Of a DNA stretch of 64,000 bases, positions 1 to 8,536 are shown in pieces (position 1 is the first letter of the stretch; each line of letters begins with the position of its first letter). Both the position numbers and the translations under genes were made by a program. The notes under the pieces are model-generated. The model was not told the DNA's origin. It did not search any database and saw only the letters and a list, made by a program, of their open reading frames with translations. Location of the stretch: contig NZ_FPBH01000004.1 in the NCBI RefSeq assembly GCF_900116445.1, forward strand, positions 186,001-250,000, in the 5' to 3' direction. This DNA comes from Paraburkholderia aspalathi (GTDB lineage Bacteria > Pseudomonadota > Gammaproteobacteria > Burkholderiales > Burkholderiaceae).

Positions 1-24
1 AATCGCGGGATGAGCGCCACATAA
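1..24 (+). repeat. RIT left inverted repeat
   Basis: Begins AATCGCGGGATGAGCGCCAC and pairs perfectly over 24 bases with 3242-3265. The outer boundary is cut by the window edge. Confidence 0.85.
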
Positions 25-72
25 CAAAAGGCAGATACTGATCTCCTCTTCATTGAATGAGGATGGCGGATC

Positions 73-1314
73 ATGTTCGAATCCCTTTACACTCGTCCAT
101 GGATTCTCGCGAAGCACCGCAACGCACCACTTGCCGTCGAGCGCGAGAAGTTCTTGCAGCACCTTGCGAACAGGAATCTGGCAGTCCGCACCCTTCAGCT
201 GGTTGCCTGCGAGCTATTAACAATAGTTCAATGGATGCCCATCGGGCGTCGCAATCTCACCGTGTCGCAGATTGAAGCCGCAGCTGATTCTTGGGCGAGG
301 CATCAACGCCGGCGCAAACGCGCTCGTGCGCTACGCTCGTCGCGTAAAGCCTTTAAGTCTATCGCCGTAGGATGGATGGCATACCTCGGCAAGTTAGCGC
401 AACCCCGACGCAAGAGGAGCCGCTACGCAAAGCTAGTCGAACCATTTGAAGCGTTCATGCGTGATGAACGCGGTCTGGCTGAGGCAACCATTCGCTATTG
501 TTGTTGGCATGCGGAGAAGTTTCTCGACTACCTGGGTGAAGCAGACCTGTGTCTAAAGACGATATCCGCGTCGCAGGTCGACGTGTACCTGTCCCACAAA
601 GGAGCAACCGGTTGGAGTAGAGCGTCGTTGTTGACTTGCGCCAACGCACTCCGCAGTTTTTTGCGATATAGCGAACAGCGCCGCTGGTGTGGTCGGATCT
701 CGGCGGGCGTTGTCGTTCCTCGAGTTTATCAACAGGAGCGATTGACGCGCGGTCTGGAATGGCAAGCCGTGCAACAGCTCATCGCGAGCAGCGCAGGCGA
801 CAGTCGTCGCGATATCCGTGATCACGCCATCCTCATGCTATTAGCCTGGTATGGGCTGCGCAGCGGCGAAATCGCCAGTCTTCGACTCGAAGACGTGGAT
901 TGGGAGCACGATACGTTGTGGGTCAGACGCCAGAAACAGAGGCGAACTGAGCAATATCCTCTGACCGCAATCGTAGGTGAAGCGCTTCTTCGCTATTTGA
1001 GAGAGGTCCGACCACGCTGCGACTGCCGGGAGCTGTTTCTGACACTGAACGCACCGTATCGACCGCTACCGCACAGTTCTCGATACTACATCGTGCGTAG
1101 TCGGCTGGACGCCTTGGGGATTCAATCCTCCAGGCGAGGACCTCACTGCTTGCGCCATGCCTGCGCCAATCACTTACTTGCCAGCGGCTTCTCCCTGAAG
1201 CAAATTGGCGACCATCTTGGACATCGCAGTGCCTACGCGACGCGAATCTACGCAAAAGTCGATCTGAGAGAGCTTCGTCAGGTGGCAGAAATTGACATTC
1301 GGGGGCTGCTATGA
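73..1314 (+). CDS. RIT tyrosine recombinase A
   Basis: A 413-residue phage-type (tyrosine) integrase. The N-terminal half is a SAM-like core-binding region. The C-terminal catalytic domain shows the family residues in order: Arg in LRSGEI, the HCLRH box, HLGH and the nucleophilic Tyr in IYAKVD near the end. It would cut and rejoin DNA at the element ends together with the two following recombinases. The ATG at 73 follows a purine-rich GAGGATGG stretch. Its stop overlaps the next start in ATGA (1311-1314), so translation is probably coupled. No frameshift is visible. Confidence 0.85.
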   Translation: MFESLYTRPWILAKHRNAPLAVEREKFLQHLANRNLAVRTLQLVACELLTIVQWMPIGRRNLTVSQIEAAADSWARHQRRRKRARALRSSRKAFKSIAVGWMAYLGKLAQPRRKRSRYAKLVEPFEAFMRDERGLAEATIRYCCWHAEKFLDYLGEADLCLKTISASQVDVYLSHKGATGWSRASLLTCANALRSFLRYSEQRRWCGRISAGVVVPRVYQQERLTRGLEWQAVQQLIASSAGDSRRDIRDHAILMLLAWYGLRSGEIASLRLEDVDWEHDTLWVRRQKQRRTEQYPLTAIVGEALLRYLREVRPRCDCRELFLTLNAPYRPLPHSSRYYIVRSRLDALGIQSSRRGPHCLRHACANHLLASGFSLKQIGDHLGHRSAYATRIYAKVDLRELRQVAEIDIRGLL

Positions 1315-2249
1315 AACTCGACGACTGCGTTGCCAACTACATCGAATACAAGCGCGGACTTGGCATGCGGTTTATAACTGAAGACCGCATCCTTCGTGCA
1401 TTCTGTCGGGCTGTGGGTGACGCCTCGACCGCAAGCGTGAGTACGGACCAGGTGCTTCGGTTTCTATTGGTGAACGGTGAGCGGACACGTTTCTGGGAAA
1501 TCAAATATTCCGTGCTCAAGGGCTTTTACAGCTTCGCGATCGCCCATGGCTATGCACAGCGCGTGCCTTTGCCGCCAACCATGAAGCGACAACCACAGGC
1601 GCTGGTGCCGTATATTTATTCTCGTCAGGAATTATCTTCGCTGTTCGCAGTTGCCGCCGGGCCGTTTCCTCGACAAGCCCGCATGGAACCGTATGTGCTT
1701 CGTACGTTGCTGGTGCTACTTTATGGAGCAGGTCTTCGCATCAGCGAGGCATTGTTGCTGAAGCTGGACGATGTAGATCTGGAGCAGGCTCTGATTTGCG
1801 TCCGCGACACGAAGTTTTACAAGACGAGGCTGGTTCCCCTTGGTACTGACCTCAACGCCGTCATAAGCGAATACGTTGATCGACGTAACAAAGTATTCTG
1901 CTCCGATAAGAATGCTCCATGTTTCGTCTTCAAGGACGGCAGGCCGTTGTCACGCGGGGCAGTCGAAAAGACGTTCCGGCACCTCTGCCGGTCCGTTGGT
2001 ATCGAACGCGCAGGCGGACCGCGAAATCAACCTCGACTTCATGACCTGAGGCATACGGCGGCTGTTCATCGCGTCATTGCATGGTATCGCGGTGGCGAAG
2101 ATGTTCAACGGTTGCTATCGCATCTCGCGACCTATCTCGGTCATGTACACATCGTGGCTACGCAGCGATACCTTACCCTTACGCCAGAGTTGCTCGGCGA
2201 AGCCAGTGCTCGATTCGAGCAGTATGCATCGGAGATCGATCATGAGTAA
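1311..2249 (+). CDS. RIT tyrosine recombinase B
   Basis: A 312-residue tyrosine recombinase, second of the trio. The catalytic residues are recognisable: Arg in LRISEA, a Lys-rich beta strand (TKFYKTR), HDLRH, a GH pair in YLGHVHI and Tyr in RYLTL. A short insertion between HDLRH and LGH (WYRGGEDVQRLL) is longer than in ordinary XerC/D proteins and fits this subgroup. It starts inside the stop of recombinase A and its own stop overlaps the next start (ATGAGTAA, 2242-2249). The three proteins are therefore made from one message and probably act as a complex. Confidence 0.85.
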   Translation: MKLDDCVANYIEYKRGLGMRFITEDRILRAFCRAVGDASTASVSTDQVLRFLLVNGERTRFWEIKYSVLKGFYSFAIAHGYAQRVPLPPTMKRQPQALVPYIYSRQELSSLFAVAAGPFPRQARMEPYVLRTLLVLLYGAGLRISEALLLKLDDVDLEQALICVRDTKFYKTRLVPLGTDLNAVISEYVDRRNKVFCSDKNAPCFVFKDGRPLSRGAVEKTFRHLCRSVGIERAGGPRNQPRLHDLRHTAAVHRVIAWYRGGEDVQRLLSHLATYLGHVHIVATQRYLTLTPELLGEASARFEQYASEIDHE

Positions 2250-3234
2250 CACGGAAATGCTGGGACCGTGGCTCCGTCGCTTTCTTCTGGAGTATCTCGT
2301 TTCTGAACGGAACCTCGCGCTCAACACGCAGCGGAGCTATCGGGACATGCTGGTGGTCCTGTTGCCGTTCATGGCGAAGAATCTCACTAAGCCTGTCGAT
2401 CAACTTCGCGTTCTGGACCTCTCACCAAAGTTGGTGCGCGCGTTTCTCTCGCATCTTGAAGAGAAACGTCACTGTGGTACCGGAACTCGCAATCAGCGCC
2501 TCGGCGCCCTCCACGCGCTTGCTAGATTCGTCGGCGAGCACAGTCCGGAGCATATCGATTGGTGTGCGCAAATCCGCGCGATTCCCTACAAGAAGGCGAG
2601 CCAGGCAACAATTAGCTATCTCGAGAAGCGGGAGATGGAAGCTCTTCTGAACGCGCCGGACCGTCAAACAGCACAGGGCCGCCGCGACTACGCTTTGTTG
2701 ATGTTCCTCTACAATTCTGGTGCGCGAGCAAGCGAGGCAGCGTCGCTCCGCATTCGCGATCTTGACGGCTACAGAAAGTGCGCGTGTATCACCGGAAAAG
2801 GTGGGAAACAAAGGATATGCCCATTGTGGCCTACAACCTTCAATGTACTCGATCCGTTGATAGTTGACCGTGATTCAGCTGAACCGGTATTCCTGAATCG
2901 CTATGGCAAGTCGATCACTCGATTCGGCATCCACACGTTAATCGAACGCTACGCCCTGCGGGCCAGAGAGCAAGCTCCTTCGCTGGCGTCCAAGCGGGTC
3001 AGCCCGCACCTCATTCGGCACACAACAGCCACTCATCTACTGCGTGCCGGTGTGGACATAAACACGATCCGCGGATGGCTTGGTCACGCCAGCCTCAACA
3101 CGACGAACGTTTACGCGGAGATAGACCTGGAGACGAAGGCGAGAGCGCTGGCGAGTTGCGCTCCAACTACTCAACGTGCGAGGAAATCGTGGCGCTCACA
3201 GCCGACACTAATGGACTTCTTGCGTAGCCTTTAG
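2242..3234 (+). CDS. RIT tyrosine recombinase C
   Basis: A tyrosine recombinase of 330 residues when begun at the ATG at 2242. That start overlaps the stop of recombinase B, as the first two genes overlap. An upstream in-frame ATG at 2077 exists but would bury 55 residues in the previous gene. Catalytic residues are the Arg in ARASEA, the Lys in GKGGKQR, HLIRH, WLGHA and Tyr in VYAEID, the closest of the three to XerD. The gene ends 7 bases before the right inverted repeat. Confidence 0.85.
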   Translation: MSNTEMLGPWLRRFLLEYLVSERNLALNTQRSYRDMLVVLLPFMAKNLTKPVDQLRVLDLSPKLVRAFLSHLEEKRHCGTGTRNQRLGALHALARFVGEHSPEHIDWCAQIRAIPYKKASQATISYLEKREMEALLNAPDRQTAQGRRDYALLMFLYNSGARASEAASLRIRDLDGYRKCACITGKGGKQRICPLWPTTFNVLDPLIVDRDSAEPVFLNRYGKSITRFGIHTLIERYALRAREQAPSLASKRVSPHLIRHTTATHLLRAGVDINTIRGWLGHASLNTTNVYAEIDLETKARALASCAPTTQRARKSWRSQPTLMDFLRSL

Positions 3235-3241
3235 GAGGATT

Positions 3242-3265
3242 TTATGTGGCGCTCATCCCGCGATT
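3242..3265 (-). repeat. RIT right inverted repeat
   Basis: Perfect 24-base reverse complement of 1-24. It lies 7 bases after the stop codon of recombinase C and marks the right end of the RIT element. Confidence 0.85.
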
Positions 3266-4418
3266 CGCACTGACAGGAACAGCTCGAAGCGATCATGGCC
3301 ACATATGGCCAAGCGCCACATTAGTGATGACGTTGCGCTATTCGCGCCACAGTTTCCGGCGGGTTGTCTGGAAATCCGGGCAGGAGGTGTGGGCGCGACT
3401 GCACGAAGAAGCGTTCCGCTATTTCGGTGGCTGTGTTCAGTACGTCGTCCTCGATAACCTCAAGGAAGGGGTTATTACGCCGGACCTGTACGAGCCGGAG
3501 ATCAATCATCTTTACGCCGCGATGCTCGAGCACTATGGTGTCGTCGCTGACCCTGCACGCATTCGGGATCCGAACCGCAAGGGTACGGTCGAGAACGCGA
3601 TCCGGCATACGCAGGGCACCGCACTGCGTGGCAGGAGTTTCGACTCAATCGAAGAGCAGAACGCGTTCCTCGTGCGCTGGGAGGCGAACTGGGCATCGAA
3701 GCGCTTGCATGGGCGCGCCCGCCGTCAGGTCGAGTCGATGTTCGAGGAGGAGAAGCCGCACTTGCGGGCATTGCCCCCGACTGGATTCCGCTATTTCAAA
3801 CAGGTGGTTCGCACTGTCTCCGACGACACTACCGTTCGCATCGACCACAGCTGGTACGCGGCCCGTCCTGCCGCGATTGGCAGCACGGTGCTGGTGCGCA
3901 TCTTCGATTCAACCATTGAAGTTCGCGATCGGCAGACACAAGCGCTGCTACGCATTCACCCGCGCTTCACCGAGCCCGGTCAATTGCTACTACCCGAGGA
4001 CGAGCGTCCGTTCAACCCGTCCCGGCAAACGGCCTTCCTGCTCTCAGCTGCAGGGGACATCGGGCCGCAAACGAAAGCACTCTGCCAGAGGATGTTTGAC
4101 GCCCAGGGACGCGTTGGCCAGCGGGGTATGTGGGGCATCGTCGGTCTCGCGAAGAGATACCCCACCCGCATCGTTGAACAAGCCTGCGGCCAGGCACTGC
4201 AGTATCACCTTCAATCCTACAAACAGGTTCGCAAGCTGGTCGAGCGACTGTTCGAGCATGCGCTGGAACAACTTGATCAGGTGCCCCAGTTCGCTTTGCC
4301 TCTTACCCAGGATCACGCGCTAATCCGTCCAGCGGCCGAATACGGCGAACTGTTCAGTCTCGGCGCGCGACAGCAACTCAACCCATTGTCGGTGAACAAC
4401 GGAGAGACCAACGAATGA
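3266..4418 (+). pseudogene. istA: IS21-family IstA transposase, 5' part missing
   Basis: The reading frame encodes the C-terminal two thirds of an IS21 IstA DDE transposase. Similarity becomes clear from MTLRYSRHSFRR (about 3324) and continues through YVVLDNLKEG, RDPNRKGTVENA (the catalytic Glu region) and the usual C-terminal beta-barrel part. The N-terminal helix-turn-helix and the first catalytic Asp are absent, because the RIT element lies where they should be. The gene is therefore interrupted; the missing part may lie left of the window. The stop overlaps istB in ATGA at 4415-4418, as in intact IS21 elements. Confidence 0.85.
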
Positions 4419-5185
4419 CCATGTCGATGCCCGAAATCGAGCGTTCGCTCAAACAGCTCCACCTGTCTGGCGTGCGCGACACGCTGGAGACCCGCGTATT
4501 GCAGGCGCAGGCGGCAAATCAACCGTTCCTCGAAACCTTCTCGATCATTCTGCAGGACGAGCTGGACCGTCGCCAGTCCCGGCTGATCGAACGTCGGCAT
4601 AAGCAGTCCGGTCTTGACGAGAAGCTCACGTTCGCCGAGTTTGACTGGACATTCAATCCGAAACTCCCGCGTCAGGCGTGTCTGGAGTTGCGAACGCTGA
4701 AGTTCGTTTCTGCTGGCGAGAATGCACTTCTCATCGGCAAACCTGGCACGGGCAAATCGCACATCGCGAAGGCCGTCGCCAACCAGGCCGTGATGCAGGG
4801 CTATAAGGTCCAGTATCTGGAGACCGACGACTTCTTTGCGCGTTTCAGCCTGAGCGAACCCGACCAGCAGGAGAAACGTCTGCGCAACATTCTCGACTGC
4901 GATCTGCTGATTCTGGACGACCTGTTTCTGTCACGATCGATTCCGGATGCCGCTGGTGCTCTACTGCAAACCCTCGTTCATCAACGATACAAACTACGCC
5001 GCAGCACCATGGTCACGTCCAACCGCGTTGTCCAGGACTGGGGTGCCTACCTCGGTGATAACACCATGAGCAGCACCATTCTCGACCGACTCATGCACCA
5101 TTGCCACTCGCTTGAATTCGACGGCCGAAGTTACCGCCTAAAGGAGGCTGCTGAAACCCTTGCGCGCAAAACTAAAGCGAGCTAA
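4415..5185 (+). CDS. istB: IS21-family helper ATPase IstB
   Basis: A 256-residue AAA+ ATPase of the IstB/DnaC type, the target-selection helper of IS21 transposase. Walker A is GKPGTGKS (around residues 109-116), Walker B is LLILDDLF, and the sensor region STMVTSNR follows, with the C-terminal arginine-containing region RLMHHCHSLEFDGRSYR. Full length for the family. It begins within the istA stop codon. With its IstA partner broken the element should be immobile unless helped in trans. Confidence 0.92.
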   Translation: MTMSMPEIERSLKQLHLSGVRDTLETRVLQAQAANQPFLETFSIILQDELDRRQSRLIERRHKQSGLDEKLTFAEFDWTFNPKLPRQACLELRTLKFVSAGENALLIGKPGTGKSHIAKAVANQAVMQGYKVQYLETDDFFARFSLSEPDQQEKRLRNILDCDLLILDDLFLSRSIPDAAGALLQTLVHQRYKLRRSTMVTSNRVVQDWGAYLGDNTMSSTILDRLMHHCHSLEFDGRSYRLKEAAETLARKTKAS

Positions 5186-5248
5186 AAAACAACCTTGTCC
5201 TGCTGTCGGGTGGAGGAGTTTGCGCGACCACAAGTGGGGGAGTTTGAA

Positions 5249-5268
5249 GTGACCATCCGGGCGTTACA
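5249..5268 (-). repeat. IS21 right terminus
   Basis: Read from the outside, the sequence starts TGTAACGCCCGGATGGTCAC, the TGT-type terminus expected of IS21 elements, about 80 bases after istB. Immediately to the right begins group II intron sequence, so this IS21 copy inserted into an intron. Confidence 0.6.
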
Positions 5269-5747
5269 AACAGCAGGGCCCCTTCGCTCTTCCGGCGTTA
5301 CCCGGTCTCATCGCTAGTACGGACCCATCCGCCACCCTCTCGCCTTCGGTCCACTTCCCGGGTTCGCCGGTTATAGGACCTACCTTGCTCCGGCGATTTC
5401 GCGCCGGGGCGAGGAGGGCTTCTCCAGTTGCTCAGCATGTCCTTGTCATCGTGCCGTCGCTTCCACCCCGCCGAAGTGGAGTAGCCGTATCGGTCAGATT
5501 TCGGCTACCCATGCTGCCTTCGCCCTCACGGTTGCAGGCTCGGCCTTCGGGTCTCTTCACTTTCGAGGCCACATTCACGTTCATCTTCATTACGGCCCGA
5601 TGACTCGCACGTCCCCCAAGGAGACGGCCGTCGATAGGCTTCAGAGTCTTGGTTTCCCGCCACCCTGCTATCCAAGCTACGGGGCTTCTGACTTCTACCC
5701 CGGCAGGTCTATCCCCTGCTGAACACGCCAGCCTTAGCTGGACGCAC
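5269..5747 (-). ncRNA. group II intron remnant (third of stack), 5' half
   Basis: Read on the minus strand the segment starts GTGCG at 5747, the usual group II 5' end. It finishes with AGAGCGAAGGGG at about 5279, which matches the sequence just upstream of the reverse transcriptase in the intact copy (GGAGCGAAGGGG near 7670). It therefore represents domains I-III of a group II intron. It is cut off where its maturase gene would begin, at the IS21 end. No protein coding is proposed, although the frame is open for 119 codons. Confidence 0.55.
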
Positions 5748-5780
5748 AACCGTGCGTAAACCTCTCGATTTACACGGCTC
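5748..5780 (-). ncRNA. group II intron domain V hairpin
   Basis: The minus strand reads GAGCCGTG, TAAATC, a GAGA tetraloop, GGTTTA, a two-base CG bulge and CACGGTT. This is the 33-34 base catalytic domain V fold, with the AGC triad at the base of the stem and the bulge on the 3' side. Confidence 0.75.
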
Positions 5781-6367
5781 GTCCCAGCCATTCTCCCGTC
5801 ATCTCGCGATGACAGATCGACGCGGAAGGTAGATGCTCATCCCGGTTTCCCGGTTGGCGGCAACCTTCTCTGAGCTGAGTCATCCCCTTCGCTCCACTCG
5901 CATTACACAAGTTTCAACACTACTACGGGATAATCCGCCCCCTTCATGTGCATCGGTACTTTCCCCCTTCGTGGGTCCCACTTATAAGGTTTTCCCTTGG
6001 CATCACATGAAGAGTTCCCAAGTTCCGCACCCGAGCCCGGATTCGAGTCACGCCGCCTATACACCGGACACCACGTGGCCAATAAGCAGGTGGCCGCCAC
6101 GCTGATCCCGGGGGTAACGGGCGCCCCCAGTTTTGATGTCGTCTAAGTTGGTTTCGATGCGTCGTCAGCGGTTCACTTTCGTTCGTCTCTCTAATCCATA
6201 CATGACGTGTTTGATCACGCCTTTTGACCGTAACGTTCACCACCGCAGCGTTTCCGACTGAAGCAGCTTACGGCTGTTTGAAGTCAGTTCCTGCAAACCG
6301 ACCTCGGAGGGTCTTCCTCCATCTCGAGTACAGCATCGTGTTCAGAATGCAAACACGTTCATGGCAC
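5748..6367 (-). ncRNA. ORF-less group II intron copy (second of stack)
   Basis: The minus strand starts GTGCC at 6367, directly after the reverse transcriptase stop of the neighbouring intron. It repeats the layout of that intron's 5' region: GATGCTGTACTCGAGATGG, a shared AAAACTGGGG, CCCGTAGTAGTGTTGAA and AGTGGAGCGAAGGGG. Where the maturase should start, about 100 bases lead straight to a domain V hairpin (5748-5780). The copy thus has domains I-III and V but no coding sequence. No domain VI is visible, because the third intron's 5' end abuts domain V. Confidence 0.6.
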
Positions 6368-8150
6368 AACCCGTTATCCAACCTGTACCCCCTGATACTG
6401 CCAGTGCGTGAACTCTCGCGGGTAAGCCTTCTTCATCTTGTGCAACCACTCTTCACTGCGCCGCTTGTGCCGTCGCAGAGTTTTGTACTTGCGCTGAGCC
6501 CAGCGCACAAGCTTTCGGTCTAGATACCGACAGAGCCCATGCATGGCTGTCCGATAGAAGGCCCCATAGTAGTTCCACCAGCCACGTATCGTGGGATTAC
6601 ATTGCTCGGCTAGTTCGACCAGTGGTTTGGACGTTTGGCGAGGCAGCCGCCACCCGCGCACCGTCTGTCTCATCCGTTTCAGGGCAACAGGACTGACGCC
6701 GGGCAGGAAGCTGGTAGAGACCTGCCCGTACTTCGTCATCACCCTTCGCGGACGATACAGAAAGCCCAGAAATGTGAAGGTCACATTCGGATAGGTTTGG
6801 GTGCGGCTTCTGTCCTTGCAGTACACGATCTTTGACTTCTCAGGATGCATCGTCAGCCCACACTCCGCCAGCCGCGAAGCAATGGCGTGCATGACCTCCT
6901 GCGCCTGCTCCTCGCTGCGGCAATGGACCACCGCATCATCGGCATAGCGTGCAAAGGGACACTGCGGGAAGTGACGCTGCATCCAGGCGTCAAACGCATA
7001 GTGCATGAACAGATTCATCAGGATCGGACTGACCACGCCCCCCTGCGGGGTACCGCGATCCCGCGGCAAGCGGGTACCCTGTGCAGTTTCGAATGGCGCA
7101 GTCAGCCACCGCTCGATATACATCAGGATCCAGTCCTCTTTGATGTGCTTGCGGACCGCCTTTAGCAAGAGGCCATGATCGATTTGATCGAAGGCCGCCT
7201 TGATATCAAACTCCACCAGCCAGTCATACTTCCAGCACCTTTGTCGGGTGATGGCGACCGCCTGTTTGGCCGATCTACCGGGCCGGTATCCATACGAATC
7301 CGCATGGAATAGTGGTTCGAGAATCGGTTCAATGAGAAGCTTGACTGCGGTCTGCCCCACTCGATCGCTCACCGTGGGCACGCCCAACTTACGAATACCG
7401 CCCGTTGCCTTTGGAATCTCCACTTGCTTGACCGGCGGCGGGAAGTACGACCCCGACGACATCCGGTTCCACAGCTTGTACAGATTCTTCGACAGGTCCT
7501 GCTCGAACATCGCGATAGTTTCATCATCGATACCGGCAGCACCCCGGTTGGCCTTCACTCGCTGGTACGCCTCCCAGATCGTTCGCTTAGCAATGTCATA
7601 AGGTTTCGTTGATGTCATGTCACTCCTCCCCGACAAGCGGGTTGGTGACCTTCGTCAACCGGATAACGCTGCCCCTTCGCTCCACCCTCATTACAAGGGC
7701 TTCAGCACTACTACGGGCAGCTCCGCCCCTCGTTGCGGCATCGGTATTCTTCCTCATGGTATTGGCCATTTGTCATTTCCCTTTCCATCCGCAACAAGGT
7801 TCTCACGTTCCATACCGAAGCCTGTATTGAGCTCATGCCGCCTCTACGCCGGCTGCCGCCAGGTCCGTAAACAGGTCTCGTCCTGACTGATCCTGGAGCG
7901 ACGAAATGACCCCAGTTTTGACAGCAACTTAATGGATTAACGACGCATCATCGAACGGTTTGCTTTCGCTCATCTTCTCAACACATACCTGCCATCCTTA
8001 CGGATGACTTTTCCACGGTCGCTCACCACCACGCCTTTTGAACGCAGCAGCACCGGGTGGTTTGAAGCCTGCTCCTGCAAGCCGGCTTCGGGAGGCCTAC
8101 TCCCATCTTCAGTACAGCACCACAAGCTTTCGCTTGTGTTCGTGACACAC
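6368..8150 (-). ncRNA. group II intron with maturase (first of stack)
   Basis: The 5' end GTGTG at 8150 interrupts an IS6 transposase frame exactly after the codons for WRMDE. Domain I-III sequence occupies 8150-7640 and the maturase gene 7618-6374. Six bases after its stop a second intron copy begins, so this intron's own domains V-VI are not seen in place. They may be displaced by the nested copies or lost. The 5' boundary is well supported by the interrupted exon; the 3' side is not resolved. Confidence 0.65.
6374..7618 (-). CDS. ltrA: group II intron reverse transcriptase/maturase
   Basis: A 414-residue intron-encoded protein. Reverse transcriptase blocks are in order: KANRGAAGID, IPKATGGIRKLGVPTV, YGYRPGRSAKQA, FDIKAAFDQIDH, GTPQGGVVSP and the catalytic FARYADD (about residue 232). 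The C-terminal maturase (X) domain contains NPTIRGWWNYYG. There is no recognisable C-terminal H-N-H endonuclease, so insertion would use nicked or replicating DNA. I chose the ATG at 7618 because GGAGG lies just upstream; an in-frame TTG at 7636 is less likely. No internal stop or frameshift is seen, so the protein may be active and could serve the ORF-less introns nearby. Confidence 0.9.
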   Translation of the reverse strand: MTSTKPYDIAKRTIWEAYQRVKANRGAAGIDDETIAMFEQDLSKNLYKLWNRMSSGSYFPPPVKQVEIPKATGGIRKLGVPTVSDRVGQTAVKLLIEPILEPLFHADSYGYRPGRSAKQAVAITRQRCWKYDWLVEFDIKAAFDQIDHGLLLKAVRKHIKEDWILMYIERWLTAPFETAQGTRLPRDRGTPQGGVVSPILMNLFMHYAFDAWMQRHFPQCPFARYADDAVVHCRSEEQAQEVMHAIASRLAECGLTMHPEKSKIVYCKDRSRTQTYPNVTFTFLGFLYRPRRVMTKYGQVSTSFLPGVSPVALKRMRQTVRGWRLPRQTSKPLVELAEQCNPTIRGWWNYYGAFYRTAMHGLCRYLDRKLVRWAQRKYKTLRRHKRRSEEWLHKMKKAYPREFTHWQYQGVQVG

Positions 8151-8468
8151 TTTCGTCCATCCGCCAACTTCGGGCGACCCTTTTTTGCGCGGTCCGAACG
8201 CCTTTCCCAGTACAGGTAGCAACTTGATGGCCCGGCGGCGGACCGTCGAATGGTCGACAGACACAGCCCGCTCGGACATCATCTCTTCCAGATGGCGATG
8301 GCTCAACGGGTAGGCGACGTACCAACGTACGCACGTCAGCATTACGCCCGGTGGGTAATGCAGCCGTTTGAGCGCCTTGCTCAAAACGGCGTTGGGTGTC
8401 TTGACCATTCGTACATCGTTCGTCTTGGGACCTCTCACCATAGCAGACGCGCTTACCGCGACAGAACC
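8151..8468 (-). pseudogene. IS6-family transposase N-terminal fragment with IS left end
   Basis: The minus strand shows a terminal repeat starting GGTTCTGTCGCGGTAAGC at 8468 and then a transposase N-terminus. The reading frame contains VMLTCVRWYVAYPLSHRHLEE and SVDHST, typical of the IS6/IS26 family. A frameshift lies near 8190, because the next conserved block SWRMDE is in another frame. A group II intron then interrupts the gene at 8150, after WRMDE. The rest of the DDE domain is not found on the far side of the introns within this window, so the element is a remnant. Confidence 0.75.
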
Positions 8469-8536
8469 CTAATTCTGGTCCCAGGTTCAGGTTAGAGTTA
8501 CGACCAAAACGAGCACGGCGACAATCCGCAAGTGGT

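Larger units (their letters stand above)
1..3265 (+). mobile_element. RIT element (recombinases in trio)
   Basis: Three tyrosine recombinase genes lie head to tail with overlapping ends and are bracketed by inverted repeats. The first 24 bases of the window are the exact reverse complement of 3242-3265. This is the arrangement known for RIT elements, whose three recombinases are always of different subgroups. The right end runs directly into an istA remnant, so the element probably inserted into an IS21-type transposase gene whose 5' part would lie left of the window. Because the repeat starts at base 1, it may extend further left and the true end and target duplication cannot be seen. Confidence 0.8.

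Noticed and set aside
3364..4323. 319-codon plus-strand frame inside istA
   Set aside because: It is a shadow of the istA frame, very rich in Arg and Ser, and has no family likeness.
5432..5791. 119-codon open frame on the minus strand
   Set aside because: It runs through group II intron domains I-III and across a domain V hairpin. RNA structure explains the sequence better than a protein.
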